The position numbers and the translations under genes were made by a program. The notes below the pieces were generated by a model that worked only from the letters and a program-made list of their open reading frames with translations, was not told where the DNA came from and did not search any database. DNA of 64,000 nucleotides. It comes from JALOAR01 sp041649615 (GTDB lineage Bacteria; Patescibacteriota; Minisyncoccia; UBA6257; Colwellbacteraceae). The DNA is taken from positions 1 to 64,000 of the forward strand of contig JBAZMT010000003.1 in the NCBI GenBank assembly GCA_041649615.1, given 5' to 3'. Below, piece after piece: positions 31,959 through 39,796 of the stretch (positions are counted from its first letter, which is position 1; each line of letters begins with the position of its first letter).

Positions 31959-33497
31959 ATGAGCAAAGAGCAAGGCTACGCGACACCAGACTTCAAGATC
32001 ACGCACGATGTGCTGAACGAGCAAACGATTCTGGCCGCGGCCATTGTCGATCCCAAGGTTCGAGCAGAGCTCGCGTCGAGGGTACGGGCGGAGCACTTCC
32101 AAGACACAGACCACGCGCTCGCATGGGCTTCGATCTTGCGTGCTACCGCCCAAGGGCATGACCCGTCGCCAACGGCGATCGTTCAGTTGTCGGGTGGTAA
32201 GCTCGACAAGAAATATCTCGAAGACGTAGTTGCGGCGAACCCAAAGGTACCGCGCGACATTCGGTTCCACATCGACGCGCTCCAATGGGACATGACGAGG
32301 GCGAAGGCCGTGCAAGGGCCGTTGAGCGAATTGCTCAGGGCGTTGCAGGACCCCGGCATGAGCCAGGAACGCGTTCGGGCGCTCGCCAAGCAGATCCCAA
32401 TCTCGTTCCAGGGAAGCTCGTCTAGGACGCACTTGCGCGACGGCGCGAAGCTAGTTGCTGACCATCGTGCCGTCTTGCGGCAACGCATGAACGGCATCGG
32501 GCTCTATCCAACGGGTATCGAAGGCCTTGACCGTTACCCCCCGAACAGCCTCGACGACAACGGCAACGATGTGAGCGGCCAACCCTTGCTCGTCCCCGGG
32601 CTGGAACCAGGCAAGATCACGACGGTGACGGCAATTTCTGGCGGTGGAAAGAGCACCATCGTTGCCAAGCTAGCGTTGAATCAAGCCAGGATGTGCGCCG
32701 AGCGTGAATGCGGGAAGGTGCTCTACGGCGCTTGGGAGATGTCGCCAGCGGATGTTCTCGAGCTGATGGCATGCATCAGCACGGGCATTTCGAGAAACCG
32801 TGTGAAGACTGGTCAGATCACGGATGCCGAATGGAAGTTGCTTTGCAACACGATGGACGCGATTGCCCAATGGGTGAAGTTCGTCGACATGCCATTCCAC
32901 AAGGAACGAGGCGTTCGACACACTCATGACGAAGTGCTCGACGTGATCCATGGTTACATCGCCGACAGTGGGGCGAGCATTGCAATCTTCGATCTGTGGC
33001 GACGCGCCTTCAGACGCATGAAGGACGAGAGCGATGAGCAGGAAGCGCTCTACCGTCAGCAGGCGATAGCCGAAGAGACGAACTGCCATTGCTTGCTCGT
33101 TCAGCAGCAACGCTTGAAAGACATTGAAACCAGACAGAACCCAATGCCGACACGCGAAGGCGTGAAGGGTTCGAGCGCATGGGTCGACGTGAGCGATACG
33201 ATGATCGGCGTTTACTTGCCGGGGCTCATGAAGCGGGTGAGCCGCAACGTCATTCAGTTGCTCGTGCTCAAGCAACGATACGGTCGTTGGCCATTGACGA
33301 TCGAATACCAATGGGACGGTGATATCGTTCATCTGCATAGCGGTCAGCTCGTGTGGGACGTTGCGATCGGTGACGAGAGCAAGGTTCAAAGCGGGCCGAG
33401 TGGGCACAATGGCAAGAAGAAGAAAGACCTGTCGAAGGCGGTCAACGTCGTGCCAGCGTCAAAGCTTCAGAAGGGGAAAGGATCGAAGGCAAAGTGA
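31959..33497 (+). CDS. DnaB-like replicative DNA helicase
   Basis: 512 residues. The N-terminal helical domain matches DnaB (VLNEQTILAAAIVDPKVRAE; AEHFQDTDHALAWASILRAT). The RecA-fold core has Walker A TAISGGGKSTIVAKLALNQA at about residues 224-243, a Glu after VLYGAWEMSPADVLELM (H1a), Walker B SIAIFDLWRR, and H3/H4-like LLVQQQRLKD then EGVKGSSAWVDVSDTMIGVY. An Arg-finger-containing LVLKQRYGRWPLTIEY follows. It unwinds the fork as a hexamer and works with the adjacent primase, whose GTG overlaps its stop. Confidence 0.85.
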   Translation: MSKEQGYATPDFKITHDVLNEQTILAAAIVDPKVRAELASRVRAEHFQDTDHALAWASILRATAQGHDPSPTAIVQLSGGKLDKKYLEDVVAANPKVPRDIRFHIDALQWDMTRAKAVQGPLSELLRALQDPGMSQERVRALAKQIPISFQGSSSRTHLRDGAKLVADHRAVLRQRMNGIGLYPTGIEGLDRYPPNSLDDNGNDVSGQPLLVPGLEPGKITTVTAISGGGKSTIVAKLALNQARMCAERECGKVLYGAWEMSPADVLELMACISTGISRNRVKTGQITDAEWKLLCNTMDAIAQWVKFVDMPFHKERGVRHTHDEVLDVIHGYIADSGASIAIFDLWRRAFRRMKDESDEQEALYRQQAIAEETNCHCLLVQQQRLKDIETRQNPMPTREGVKGSSAWVDVSDTMIGVYLPGLMKRVSRNVIQLLVLKQRYGRWPLTIEYQWDGDIVHLHSGQLVWDVAIGDESKVQSGPSGHNGKKKKDLSKAVNVVPASKLQKGKGSKAK

Positions 33498-34549
33498 GCG
33501 CGCAGAATCGACAGAGCGCCGATGTGCCAAGGTTGCTTGATGCGTTGGGTATTCGGTACCGAACGCACGGGCACGAGCTCTGGGCGCCATGTCCGCATCC
33601 AGACCACAAGGAGACGCGCCCGAGTTGGAGCATCTCCCACAACCCACAGAGCCCGGGTAATGGTTCACACCATTGCTTCGGGTGCGCATTCAACGGGGGG
33701 CCCGTAGATCTGGTGATGGCCGTGCGAGGCCTGAGCATGGGTGGCTCGCGCGCATGGATCACGGATAACGGGCTTTGGCTCAAAGGGTCATTGCCGCTCG
33801 CGGTATCGTTCGAGATCACGAAGCTCTTGTCGAACCGTCTTCGCATCCCGAGCAAGTTGCTGAGCGGCCCGCTCAATGCTTGGGTGACGCCCGTTCGAAA
33901 GTACGCCTTGCAACGCGGGCTCACCGACGCGCAATGCCTGCGATGGGACATCTGTTACGCGATCGACGGCGCCATGGGTGGTCGCATCGTGTTCCCCGTC
34001 AAGGACGAGAACGAAGAGTGGCTCGGTTGGCACGCTCGCACGTTCTGCAAACAGGACAAGCGGTACAAGAACGCCAGCGAGGCCGACGGCTACGACCCCG
34101 GGGCGATCTTTGGGATGCGCCATTGGCCTCCCTACGATGCACGGGCAGGCCTTTCCCTAGTGCTTACCGAGGGCGCGCTGGATGCGCTAGCGTGCGAACG
34201 TGCGGGTGCTAGGTTTCTTGCGGCTATTGGAGGCAGTGAGCCGCACGCAAGGCAACTCCTGAAGCTCCAACAATGGGACCGGATACTCGTTGCCACAGAT
34301 GGAGACCATGCCGGTGACAGAATGTTCGAGACGTTGCGGGGACTACTTGGGAGGAAAGTCGATATTCGAAGGGTGGAGATCCCTCGAGATTGCGATGCCG
34401 CGGAGCTCACTCGAGATCAGTTGAGAGAGTTGCTATGGCAAGCCGAAGGCTCAGGAAGAAGCCCAAACGAAGCAAGAAGTACAAGCGGAAGAGTGGTCCG
34501 CCGAAGAAGAGTGGTTACCCTGCAAGGAAACCAGCTCACCCAGAAATAA
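33494..34549 (+). CDS. DNA primase (DnaG-type: zinc finger plus TOPRIM)
   Basis: 351 residues, GTG start overlapping the helicase stop. Zinc finger: ELWAPCPHPDHKETRPSWSI and NGSHHCFGCAFNGGPVDLVM, a CHC2-type set (Cys-Pro-x-x-x-His ... Cys-x-x-Cys) at about residues 32-65. TOPRIM: SLVLTEGALDALACERAGA (conserved Glu) and ILVATDGDHAGDRMFETLR (DxD), about residues 214-275. The middle (GRIVFPVKDENEEWLGWHAR) is the DnaG-type polymerase core. The basic C-terminal tail overlaps the next gene. It makes RNA primers for lagging-strand synthesis. Confidence 0.85.
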   Translation: MSAQNRQSADVPRLLDALGIRYRTHGHELWAPCPHPDHKETRPSWSISHNPQSPGNGSHHCFGCAFNGGPVDLVMAVRGLSMGGSRAWITDNGLWLKGSLPLAVSFEITKLLSNRLRIPSKLLSGPLNAWVTPVRKYALQRGLTDAQCLRWDICYAIDGAMGGRIVFPVKDENEEWLGWHARTFCKQDKRYKNASEADGYDPGAIFGMRHWPPYDARAGLSLVLTEGALDALACERAGARFLAAIGGSEPHARQLLKLQQWDRILVATDGDHAGDRMFETLRGLLGRKVDIRRVEIPRDCDAAELTRDQLRELLWQAEGSGRSPNEARSTSGRVVRRRRVVTLQGNQLTQK

Positions 34550-34788
34550 GGGATGATGCGCATAAGTTGATCTTGGCTCGAACGTTGAGGAAGGACTTGA
34601 TTGCAACCGGTGGAGACATCTCGAGAGCGGCACATCGAACGGCGGTATCGAGAAAGGCTGCATACAACATGATCAAGTATTGGGGACTTTGGCCGCTCGT
34701 GAACGAGTGCAGACGCAAGCGCTACGAAGCAACCGAGGTTGATGGCTCCAATCTCATTCAACGAACGCACCTAGCGATGAGAGGTTGA
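34435..34788 (+). CDS. Basic Fis-type HTH protein
   Basis: 117 residues from the ATG at 34435, inside the primase tail. Residues 1-35 are very basic (RRLRKKPKRSKKYKRKSGP). Residues 55-85 form a Fis/NtrC-like helix-turn-helix: LIATGGDISRAAHRTAVSRK then AAYNMIKYWGL, the 'GGN.s.AA...g..R...Y..l..~gL' pattern. It is a candidate DNA-binding protein, either nucleoid-like or regulatory. It is paired with the next gene, which carries a similar HTH. Confidence 0.65.
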   Translation: MASRRLRKKPKRSKKYKRKSGPPKKSGYPARKPAHPEIRDDAHKLILARTLRKDLIATGGDISRAAHRTAVSRKAAYNMIKYWGLWPLVNECRRKRYEATEVDGSNLIQRTHLAMRG

Positions 34789-34789
34789 G

Positions 34790-35101
34790 ATGGCACGTAA
34801 CGAGACAGAAATTGGATCTGAGATTCGCGCCTACCGTTACGAGGTAGCGATGGAGATGCTTGTTCCTCTGCTGAAGAAGCATGGTGGCAATACGGTTCAC
34901 GCTGCGAAGGACGCTGACGTGCATCACGCAACTCTCAAGCGTTGGATTGTGGCGCTCGATGACGCCGGGCAACCCATCCGCGAAGCGTTGGATGAGATGC
35001 GTGGGGTGACCGCTCGCAAGCTGGCCAGGGCCAAGGCCACGAAGAAGAAAGGGCCCAAACGGGCGGTGAAGAGCGCGGGCAGAGCCCACCAATCGGCTTG
35101 A
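34790..35101 (+). CDS. Second Fis-type HTH protein
   Basis: 103 residues starting 2 bases after the previous stop. HTH region at about residues 25-55: VPLLKKHGGNTVHAAKDADV then HHATLKRWIVAL, parallel in layout to the preceding gene. The C-terminus is very basic (ARKLARAKATKKKGPKRAVK). The pair looks like diverged paralogues. Non-specific DNA binding or control of the neighbouring GCGCGCTAGCGCATG-type elements is possible, not shown. Confidence 0.65.
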   Translation: MARNETEIGSEIRAYRYEVAMEMLVPLLKKHGGNTVHAAKDADVHHATLKRWIVALDDAGQPIREALDEMRGVTARKLARAKATKKKGPKRAVKSAGRAHQSA

Positions 35102-35147
35102 TTCTACCGAGTTACAGAATTCTCGATCTCGGCTGAGGAATTCGTTG

Positions 35148-35170
35148 GCGCGCTAGCGCATGGCATGCGA
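35148..35170 (+). promoter_or_regulatory. GCGCGCTAGCGCATG element, copy 1
   Basis: Lies 74 bases before the ATG of the 35222 gene. The core GCGCGCTAGCGCATG is followed by GCATGCGA. The copy at 37125 matches at 21 of 23 positions and sits 70 bases before its gene, so a promoter or regulator site is likely. The core contains the palindrome GCGCTAGCGC. Confidence 0.55.
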
Positions 35171-35221
35171 AGGTTGATCCGTCGAAGGGAACAACCCACG
35201 GCAAGAAAGGTAGAATCCAGA

Positions 35222-35878
35222 ATGACCGACCTATCCAACACTAGCGCCAATGCAACGACCACCGAGACCGCCAAAGCCGCCAAGGCCAAGATCGACAAGA
35301 AGCAAGCCACGGCCGCGCTCAGCAACCTGACGCAGGCGAAGCGGGTCATCGAAGGCAAGGCAGTGACCAAGAAAGCCCAGAAGCGCGAGGCAGTGATTGC
35401 TCGACGCGAAGAGGAGAAGAAGGCTGCCCTGGTATTGCTCGACACGGGATCGACGAAGAAGTGGTCAGCGCGGTTTGCCCTAGTGCGCGCCGTCACCGCG
35501 ATGAAGATGGGTGCCAGCGCGGAAGAGTTGCGCGGTTGCAAAGCCCTCATGACCGTGACCGATTGGCCCGCGCTGGAACAACCCGTGCGTGACTACGCGG
35601 TAGCCGTTCAGGCGGATGCGGACAAGATTGCGAGCATCCTTTGCACGAAGCCCGCGGCCCCTGCCCCTGCCCCTGCCCCTACCCCTGCCCCTGCCCCGGT
35701 TGCAGTGGCCCCCAAGGCGGAGCCCAAGCCCGAGCCCAAGGCGGAGTCGGTCAAGCCCCCGACCCCTATTCGCCCGCCCATGACGGCGGTCAAGCCGCTC
35801 GGTACCAAGCCGGCAACGGCTGCTCCCGCGGCAAAGCCTGCCAAGCCCCCCGCAAAGCCGGTCAGTCGCGCCTCCTAA
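35222..35878 (+). CDS. Hypothetical protein with Pro/Ala/Lys-rich tail
   Basis: 218 residues from the ATG at 35222 (upstream in-frame start would overlap the conserved promoter-like element). Residues 1-75 are Lys/Ala-rich helix (AAKAKIDKKQATAALSNLTQ; KKAQKREAVIARREEEKKAA), residues 80-140 a small helical domain (KKWSARFALVRAVTAMKMGA; ELRGCKALMTVTDWPALEQP), and residues 145-218 an Ala-Pro repeat tail (CCCCTGCC repeats at 35656-35698 in DNA). Possibly a DNA-associated structural protein. Function unknown. It is followed by a terminator. Confidence 0.6.
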   Translation: MTDLSNTSANATTTETAKAAKAKIDKKQATAALSNLTQAKRVIEGKAVTKKAQKREAVIARREEEKKAALVLLDTGSTKKWSARFALVRAVTAMKMGASAEELRGCKALMTVTDWPALEQPVRDYAVAVQADADKIASILCTKPAAPAPAPAPTPAPAPVAVAPKAEPKPEPKAESVKPPTPIRPPMTAVKPLGTKPATAAPAAKPAKPPAKPVSRAS

Positions 35879-35879
35879 A

Positions 35880-35898
35880 CGCTCACCGGTGAGAGGTT
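35880..35898 (+). repeat. CTCACCGG-family element after the 35222 gene
   Basis: CGCTCACCGGTGAGAGGTT, one mismatch from the arm at 28720-28738. It lies between the stop codon and a strong terminator hairpin, so a regulator bound here would act at the end of one unit and upstream of the next. Confidence 0.7.
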
Positions 35899-35935
35899 CC
35901 CCGTGGTCTAGCGATGGGCCACGGGGTTCTTCTTG
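35899..35935 (+). terminator. Rho-independent terminator before the 35952 gene
   Basis: CCCCGTGG at 35899-35906 pairs perfectly with CCACGGGG at 35919-35926 (12-base loop) and TTCTTCTT follows. The strongest classical terminator in the window. Confidence 0.85.
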
Positions 35936-35951
35936 AAGAAAGGACAGTTCG

Positions 35952-37055
35952 ATGCTCAACGAAACAGCGACAGGTAAGTTCAGTTCGGCGCGCAAGGCAG
36001 GAGAGGCGTTCTTAGGTGTGGAGGTGGCTTGGAACATGGGGGAGCAGGCGACGGACCTGGCGATTCCCCGTGGACAGTTCGAAGCGTTGTTCATGGCTGT
36101 CACCAACCGGAAGGAGTTCTTCAAGAAGATCACGGCCGAGGACAGCCTCACCGTCGCCGCGAAGCTCGGCTGGAGCCTGCAACTGAAGATCGATCCCCGC
36201 ACGGTCACAGTCAAGCAACTGAGCAAGCCCGATAAGGACACACCCCTAGCGTTCGGCGTTTACTACCGGGTCAGCCTTGAAGGCGAGCGCGACAAGTGGG
36301 AGCTCGGGGCACGGGTTCGCGTGCAAGACGGGCAGGTCGTTGTCTGCCCGCCAATGGACGAGACGGAGTTCCCGAGCGAGTCGGCGAAGCGTTGGGGTGA
36401 AGCGATGGCAACCTACGCCAACGAGTGCTTCGGTACCGCGTTCAACTACCACATCAGTCACGCGTTGCTCGATCTCGGTGACGAGCTTGGATGGGTCAGT
36501 CGCCGAGTGAGCGGCGGAGTGTACTTTCTACCGGGCGACTCCGGTGAGAAGTTCACTCAGGTGCTCGACGGCCTTGCCGAGTTGACCAACGAGAAGCCGG
36601 TGAAGTTCGAAGGATCGGCGATCCCTCAGTACGCTGACCCGCGAACGCTCTCGACGTGGAAGCGCCGTACTGAGCAGACGTTCGAAGGCGAGCTCGACCA
36701 ACTGAACGCGCGTCTCGCCGACATGGTTTCGAGCGACAAGACACGCGAGTCGACGTTCGATACCAAGGTCTTCGAATGCGCCGAGCTCCTTCTGAAGGCG
36801 GACCGTTACGCGAACATCCTTCAGGAGCGGCTTGGGCCGCTCAAGGAGAAGATTGACGAAGTGAGGGCCAAGTTCGCCGACGCGAAAGCTGAGTTGCAGG
36901 CGAGCAAGGGCAAGGCCGACAAGGCGTTCAACGACGTCGCCAAAGCCGCCAAGGGCGCCAAGGCTGCCCCCACAGTGGTCGCGCAGCCAGCCAAGCCGGC
37001 GGGTCCCGTAAAGGTCCGCACCAAAGCCGAGCTCATGGCCCTTTTCGCGATCTGA
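35952..37055 (+). CDS. Hypothetical phage protein, DUF6744-like
   Basis: 367 residues. Residues 20-200 look like the globular part (GEQATDLAIPRGQFEALFMA; FGVYYRVSLEGERDKWELGA; KRWGEAMATYANECFGTAFN; GWVSRRVSGGVYFLPGDSGE). Residues 240-330 are coiled coil (AELLLKADRYANILQERLGP; AKFADAKAELQASKGKADKA), then a Pro/Ala tail with a final KAELMALFAI. The overall layout resembles phage proteins grouped as DUF6744; function unknown. It is a stand-alone unit with terminators on both sides. Confidence 0.6.
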   Translation: MLNETATGKFSSARKAGEAFLGVEVAWNMGEQATDLAIPRGQFEALFMAVTNRKEFFKKITAEDSLTVAAKLGWSLQLKIDPRTVTVKQLSKPDKDTPLAFGVYYRVSLEGERDKWELGARVRVQDGQVVVCPPMDETEFPSESAKRWGEAMATYANECFGTAFNYHISHALLDLGDELGWVSRRVSGGVYFLPGDSGEKFTQVLDGLAELTNEKPVKFEGSAIPQYADPRTLSTWKRRTEQTFEGELDQLNARLADMVSSDKTRESTFDTKVFECAELLLKADRYANILQERLGPLKEKIDEVRAKFADAKAELQASKGKADKAFNDVAKAAKGAKAAPTVVAQPAKPAGPVKVRTKAELMALFAI

Positions 37056-37076
37056 CGGCCCCAAGCCCAAGCCTAA

Positions 37077-37111
37077 AACGGGCCAGCGTGCGACCTCCGC
37101 GCTGGCCCGTT
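37077..37111 (+). terminator. 12-bp stem-loop after the DUF6744-like gene
   Basis: AACGGGCCAGCG at 37077-37088 pairs perfectly with CGCTGGCCCGTT at 37100-37111 over an 11-base loop; TGATGATTTCT follows. A stable terminator-like hairpin with a weak T tract. Confidence 0.7.
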
Positions 37112-37124
37112 GATGATTTCTATT

Positions 37125-37147
37125 GCGCGCTAGCGCATGCCGTGCGA
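37125..37147 (+). promoter_or_regulatory. GCGCGCTAGCGCATG element, copy 2
   Basis: The same 15-base core as at 35148, followed by CCGTGCGA instead of GCATGCGA. It lies just after a terminator and 70 bases before the MoxR gene, the expected place for a promoter of the MoxR-vWA operon. Confidence 0.6.
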
Positions 37148-37194
37148 CTGTGATTTCGTTGTTTGGTTGCCCCAACCGGGGCAGGGAGATCAGC

Positions 37195-38457
37195 ATGGAA
37201 GAGATCGGTAGAGTCGGTCGAAGGCGTCGCCGCCAAGAGACCAAGGAAGCCAACCCCATCGTCGCCCCAGAAGAAGCGGGTGTTGTCGACGGAGGGATCG
37301 TTGGCGAGTTGCCAGTCGTGACGCGGTTGAACAATGCCGCAAAGCAACTGAACGGGTTCTTCGCTGAACGCGAAGCGGCTGTTCGATGCATGATGATCGC
37401 GTTGCTGACGGGAATGAACTACTTGCTCGTCGGGCCGCGAGGCACTGCGAAGACGGTGCTCAGCAAGGCGATGATGAAGCACGTTGACGGGTCGAAGCAC
37501 TTTTCGACGCTGCTCGGTAGCTTCTCGACGTTGAACGATCTGATTGGTCGAATCGACTTGGCCGCCCTGCAACGCGGTGAGGAGAAGCGGAAGATCGAGG
37601 GCAAGTTGCTTGACTGCGACACCGCGTTCATTGACGAGGCCTTGAAGGGTAGCGATGGCGTTCTGAACAGCCTGCTCGGGCTGCTCAGTGACGAGCGCGA
37701 CTTCGACGGCGTTCGGGCGCCCCTTTGGAGCGTTGGAAGCGCGACGAACTGGCCAGAAGTGAACCGCCGTACTGACCGCATCGCCGCGCTCTACGACCGG
37801 TTCCATATCAAGGTTCCGGTGACCGCGGTGAAGACGCGAGCGGGCCGAGTGCAAGTGCTCAGGGCGAGCCGAGTCGTTGGCACCTACACGCCGACCGAGG
37901 ACTCGATTGTGACCCTCGACGAGCTACGTGATGCCGCGCTGGAAGTAGCGAATATCCAGATCGACGCTTCAATCGAAGACCTACTTTGCAGCATCCAAGA
38001 ACGTTGCATCAAGGATGAGATCGACATCAGCGATAGAAAGCTCGGCCAGTGGCAACGAGGCATTCAGGCGAATGCATGGTTGTCGGGGCGAACCGAAGTG
38101 TCCGTCGAAGACATGGACATCTTGCCCTTCATGGCATGGGACAACGAGAAGGACATTGCCAAGGCGACAGCGATCATCAGTAGTTGTGACCTTGAGCTTG
38201 CGCAAGGGCTCATCAAGCGGGTTGACGAAGCGCGGCAAGCCTACGCGAACATCAAGCGCACGGGTTTGACAGCGGCTAACGCGAGTCAGGTGCTCGAGAA
38301 GATCATCAGAACCGCGGAAAGCGTCTCGGGCGACATGAAGCGCTTCAAGCTTCGCGAGTCCAGCAGGAACGACGTCGCTCGTGCGGTGAAGAGCCTGCAA
38401 CGTGACTTCGAAGAGCTCTACTCGAAGTTCCAACCGGCATTAGATGGGGAAGGGTGA
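37195..38457 (+). CDS. MoxR-family AAA+ ATPase
   Basis: 420 residues from ATG 37195 (CAGGGAGATCAGC before it). Residues 55-75 (FFAEREAAVRCMMIALLTGM) precede Walker A LLVGPRGTAKTVLSKAMM (about 76-93). Walker B is DTAFIDEALKGSDGVLNSLL, where the usual DE is present and the following KGS.....LL resembles the 'RA.p..q.aLL' segment of MoxR/RavA proteins. Sensor 1 is WSVGSATNWPEVNRRTDRIA. A helical lid domain and a long C-terminal helical region follow. MoxR ATPases act as chaperones with vWA partners; the next gene is one. Confidence 0.8.
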   Translation: MEEIGRVGRRRRRQETKEANPIVAPEEAGVVDGGIVGELPVVTRLNNAAKQLNGFFAEREAAVRCMMIALLTGMNYLLVGPRGTAKTVLSKAMMKHVDGSKHFSTLLGSFSTLNDLIGRIDLAALQRGEEKRKIEGKLLDCDTAFIDEALKGSDGVLNSLLGLLSDERDFDGVRAPLWSVGSATNWPEVNRRTDRIAALYDRFHIKVPVTAVKTRAGRVQVLRASRVVGTYTPTEDSIVTLDELRDAALEVANIQIDASIEDLLCSIQERCIKDEIDISDRKLGQWQRGIQANAWLSGRTEVSVEDMDILPFMAWDNEKDIAKATAIISSCDLELAQGLIKRVDEARQAYANIKRTGLTAANASQVLEKIIRTAESVSGDMKRFKLRESSRNDVARAVKSLQRDFEELYSKFQPALDGEG

Positions 38458-38461
38458 TCCA

Positions 38462-39796
38462 ATGTTCGACTCGATGTTCAGCTACGATGTTCTTTCGTTT
38501 GACGAAGCCGTTCAACGTCATGGCATGATCCGTGATTGCCTTGCGAAGTTGACGAAGGGGCATACGCCCAATCTACCTAACGACAAGGCGAAGCAGATTG
38601 TTGGATACCTGCAAGACGCGTGGAACGAATGCATTGGGGCGGGCTCGCCCGACAGTGCAATCGCAGCGGCTCTTCGAGGTATCGTGCCGCTCGACTACGT
38701 TCCACTTCTCCGCATGCGGAGCGGCATCCCGGCGTCGTACCTGATTGCACGGCTCACGGACGTGCTCATTGACGCTGTTCTGAAGGGCGTAGACATCGAC
38801 GACGACATGCTCTTGCGCGGGCTAGTTGCGGAAGCGTTCAAGGCCTTCGAAGAGCGTCGCAAGAGTGCCGACACGTTGGAGGAAGGGTTCGGCTTCGATC
38901 GGTCTGATGCATGGGCGCAGATGCGCCAAGTGGAAGACCGTCAGGGCGAGGTTTCGCATCTGATGAAGCAGATCGCAAACCTCGCCGGGCGTATGTATAA
39001 GAGCTTCGAGTACAATGCGATCCCGAGCAAGTGCAAGGACCCGCAAGAAGTCGAAGGTATCGAAACGGGCGGTGACCTCGACAGAATGCTCGACGACGAG
39101 AAGGCGAGCATCGGTATTGATCCCGACGTTGCCGTTCGAGTTAGCGAAGACCGCGCCAATCAGTTCCGCATGGCAGGCGAGTCAACGAAGAGCCGCGGCC
39201 CGCTCGTAGTTGCAGTTGATGAGTCTGGTTCGATGCACGACCATCGTGAGATCTGGGCCAAGGCCTGCTCAGTGGCGTTGATTCGAGTTGCCCTGCAAGA
39301 GGGGCGAACCGTGCGCATGGTGCACTTCTCGACGGTGACGGATGTTCACGATGTGCGCCCGAACGAGCCGAACGACATGCTCCTCGTCGCCGAAAGCCAT
39401 TGCGGTGGAGGCACCGATATCGATGTCGCGATGGAAGTGGCGTTGGAGCAGATCGGAAACCTAGAGAAGGACGGCAAAGAAGGCGCCGACATCGTGTTCA
39501 TCACCGACGGCTTGGACAGCTACTCGAAGAGCCACTTCGACAAGATGGTTCAGATGGGCGTTCAGCTTTGGACCGTCGCCATCGACGTGGACATCAAGGC
39601 CGTGTCGGAGCAGCAGAAGCGCAACCGCGGAGCAGCGGGTGCCAGCGGATGGCTCTACGACTACGCTCGGGCGTACGTCCACATCAGCGACTCGACTATT
39701 CGCGGCAACGGGGCAGGAGCCATCAACGCGGCCCTGCAATTGCGCGAAGCCGCGCTGGACAACGTGACGCGTGAAGAAGAGGCCAGTCGTGGCTGA
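38462..39796 (+). CDS. von Willebrand A domain protein, MoxR partner (ViaA/CoxE-like)
   Basis: 444 residues from ATG 38462 with GGGGAAGGG upstream; an in-frame ATG at 38444 is also possible. Residues 1-240 are helical (MoxR partner proteins have such N-terminal regions). The vWA domain at about 245-420 has a full metal site: VVAVDESGSMHDHREIWAKA (DxSxS), HCGGGTDIDVAMEVALEQ (Thr) and IVFITDGLDSYSKSHFDKM (Asp). The gene starts five bases after the MoxR stop, so the two are one unit. The pair resembles RavA-ViaA, with unknown clients here. Confidence 0.8.
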   Translation: MFDSMFSYDVLSFDEAVQRHGMIRDCLAKLTKGHTPNLPNDKAKQIVGYLQDAWNECIGAGSPDSAIAAALRGIVPLDYVPLLRMRSGIPASYLIARLTDVLIDAVLKGVDIDDDMLLRGLVAEAFKAFEERRKSADTLEEGFGFDRSDAWAQMRQVEDRQGEVSHLMKQIANLAGRMYKSFEYNAIPSKCKDPQEVEGIETGGDLDRMLDDEKASIGIDPDVAVRVSEDRANQFRMAGESTKSRGPLVVAVDESGSMHDHREIWAKACSVALIRVALQEGRTVRMVHFSTVTDVHDVRPNEPNDMLLVAESHCGGGTDIDVAMEVALEQIGNLEKDGKEGADIVFITDGLDSYSKSHFDKMVQMGVQLWTVAIDVDIKAVSEQQKRNRGAAGASGWLYDYARAYVHISDSTIRGNGAGAINAALQLREAALDNVTREEEASRG

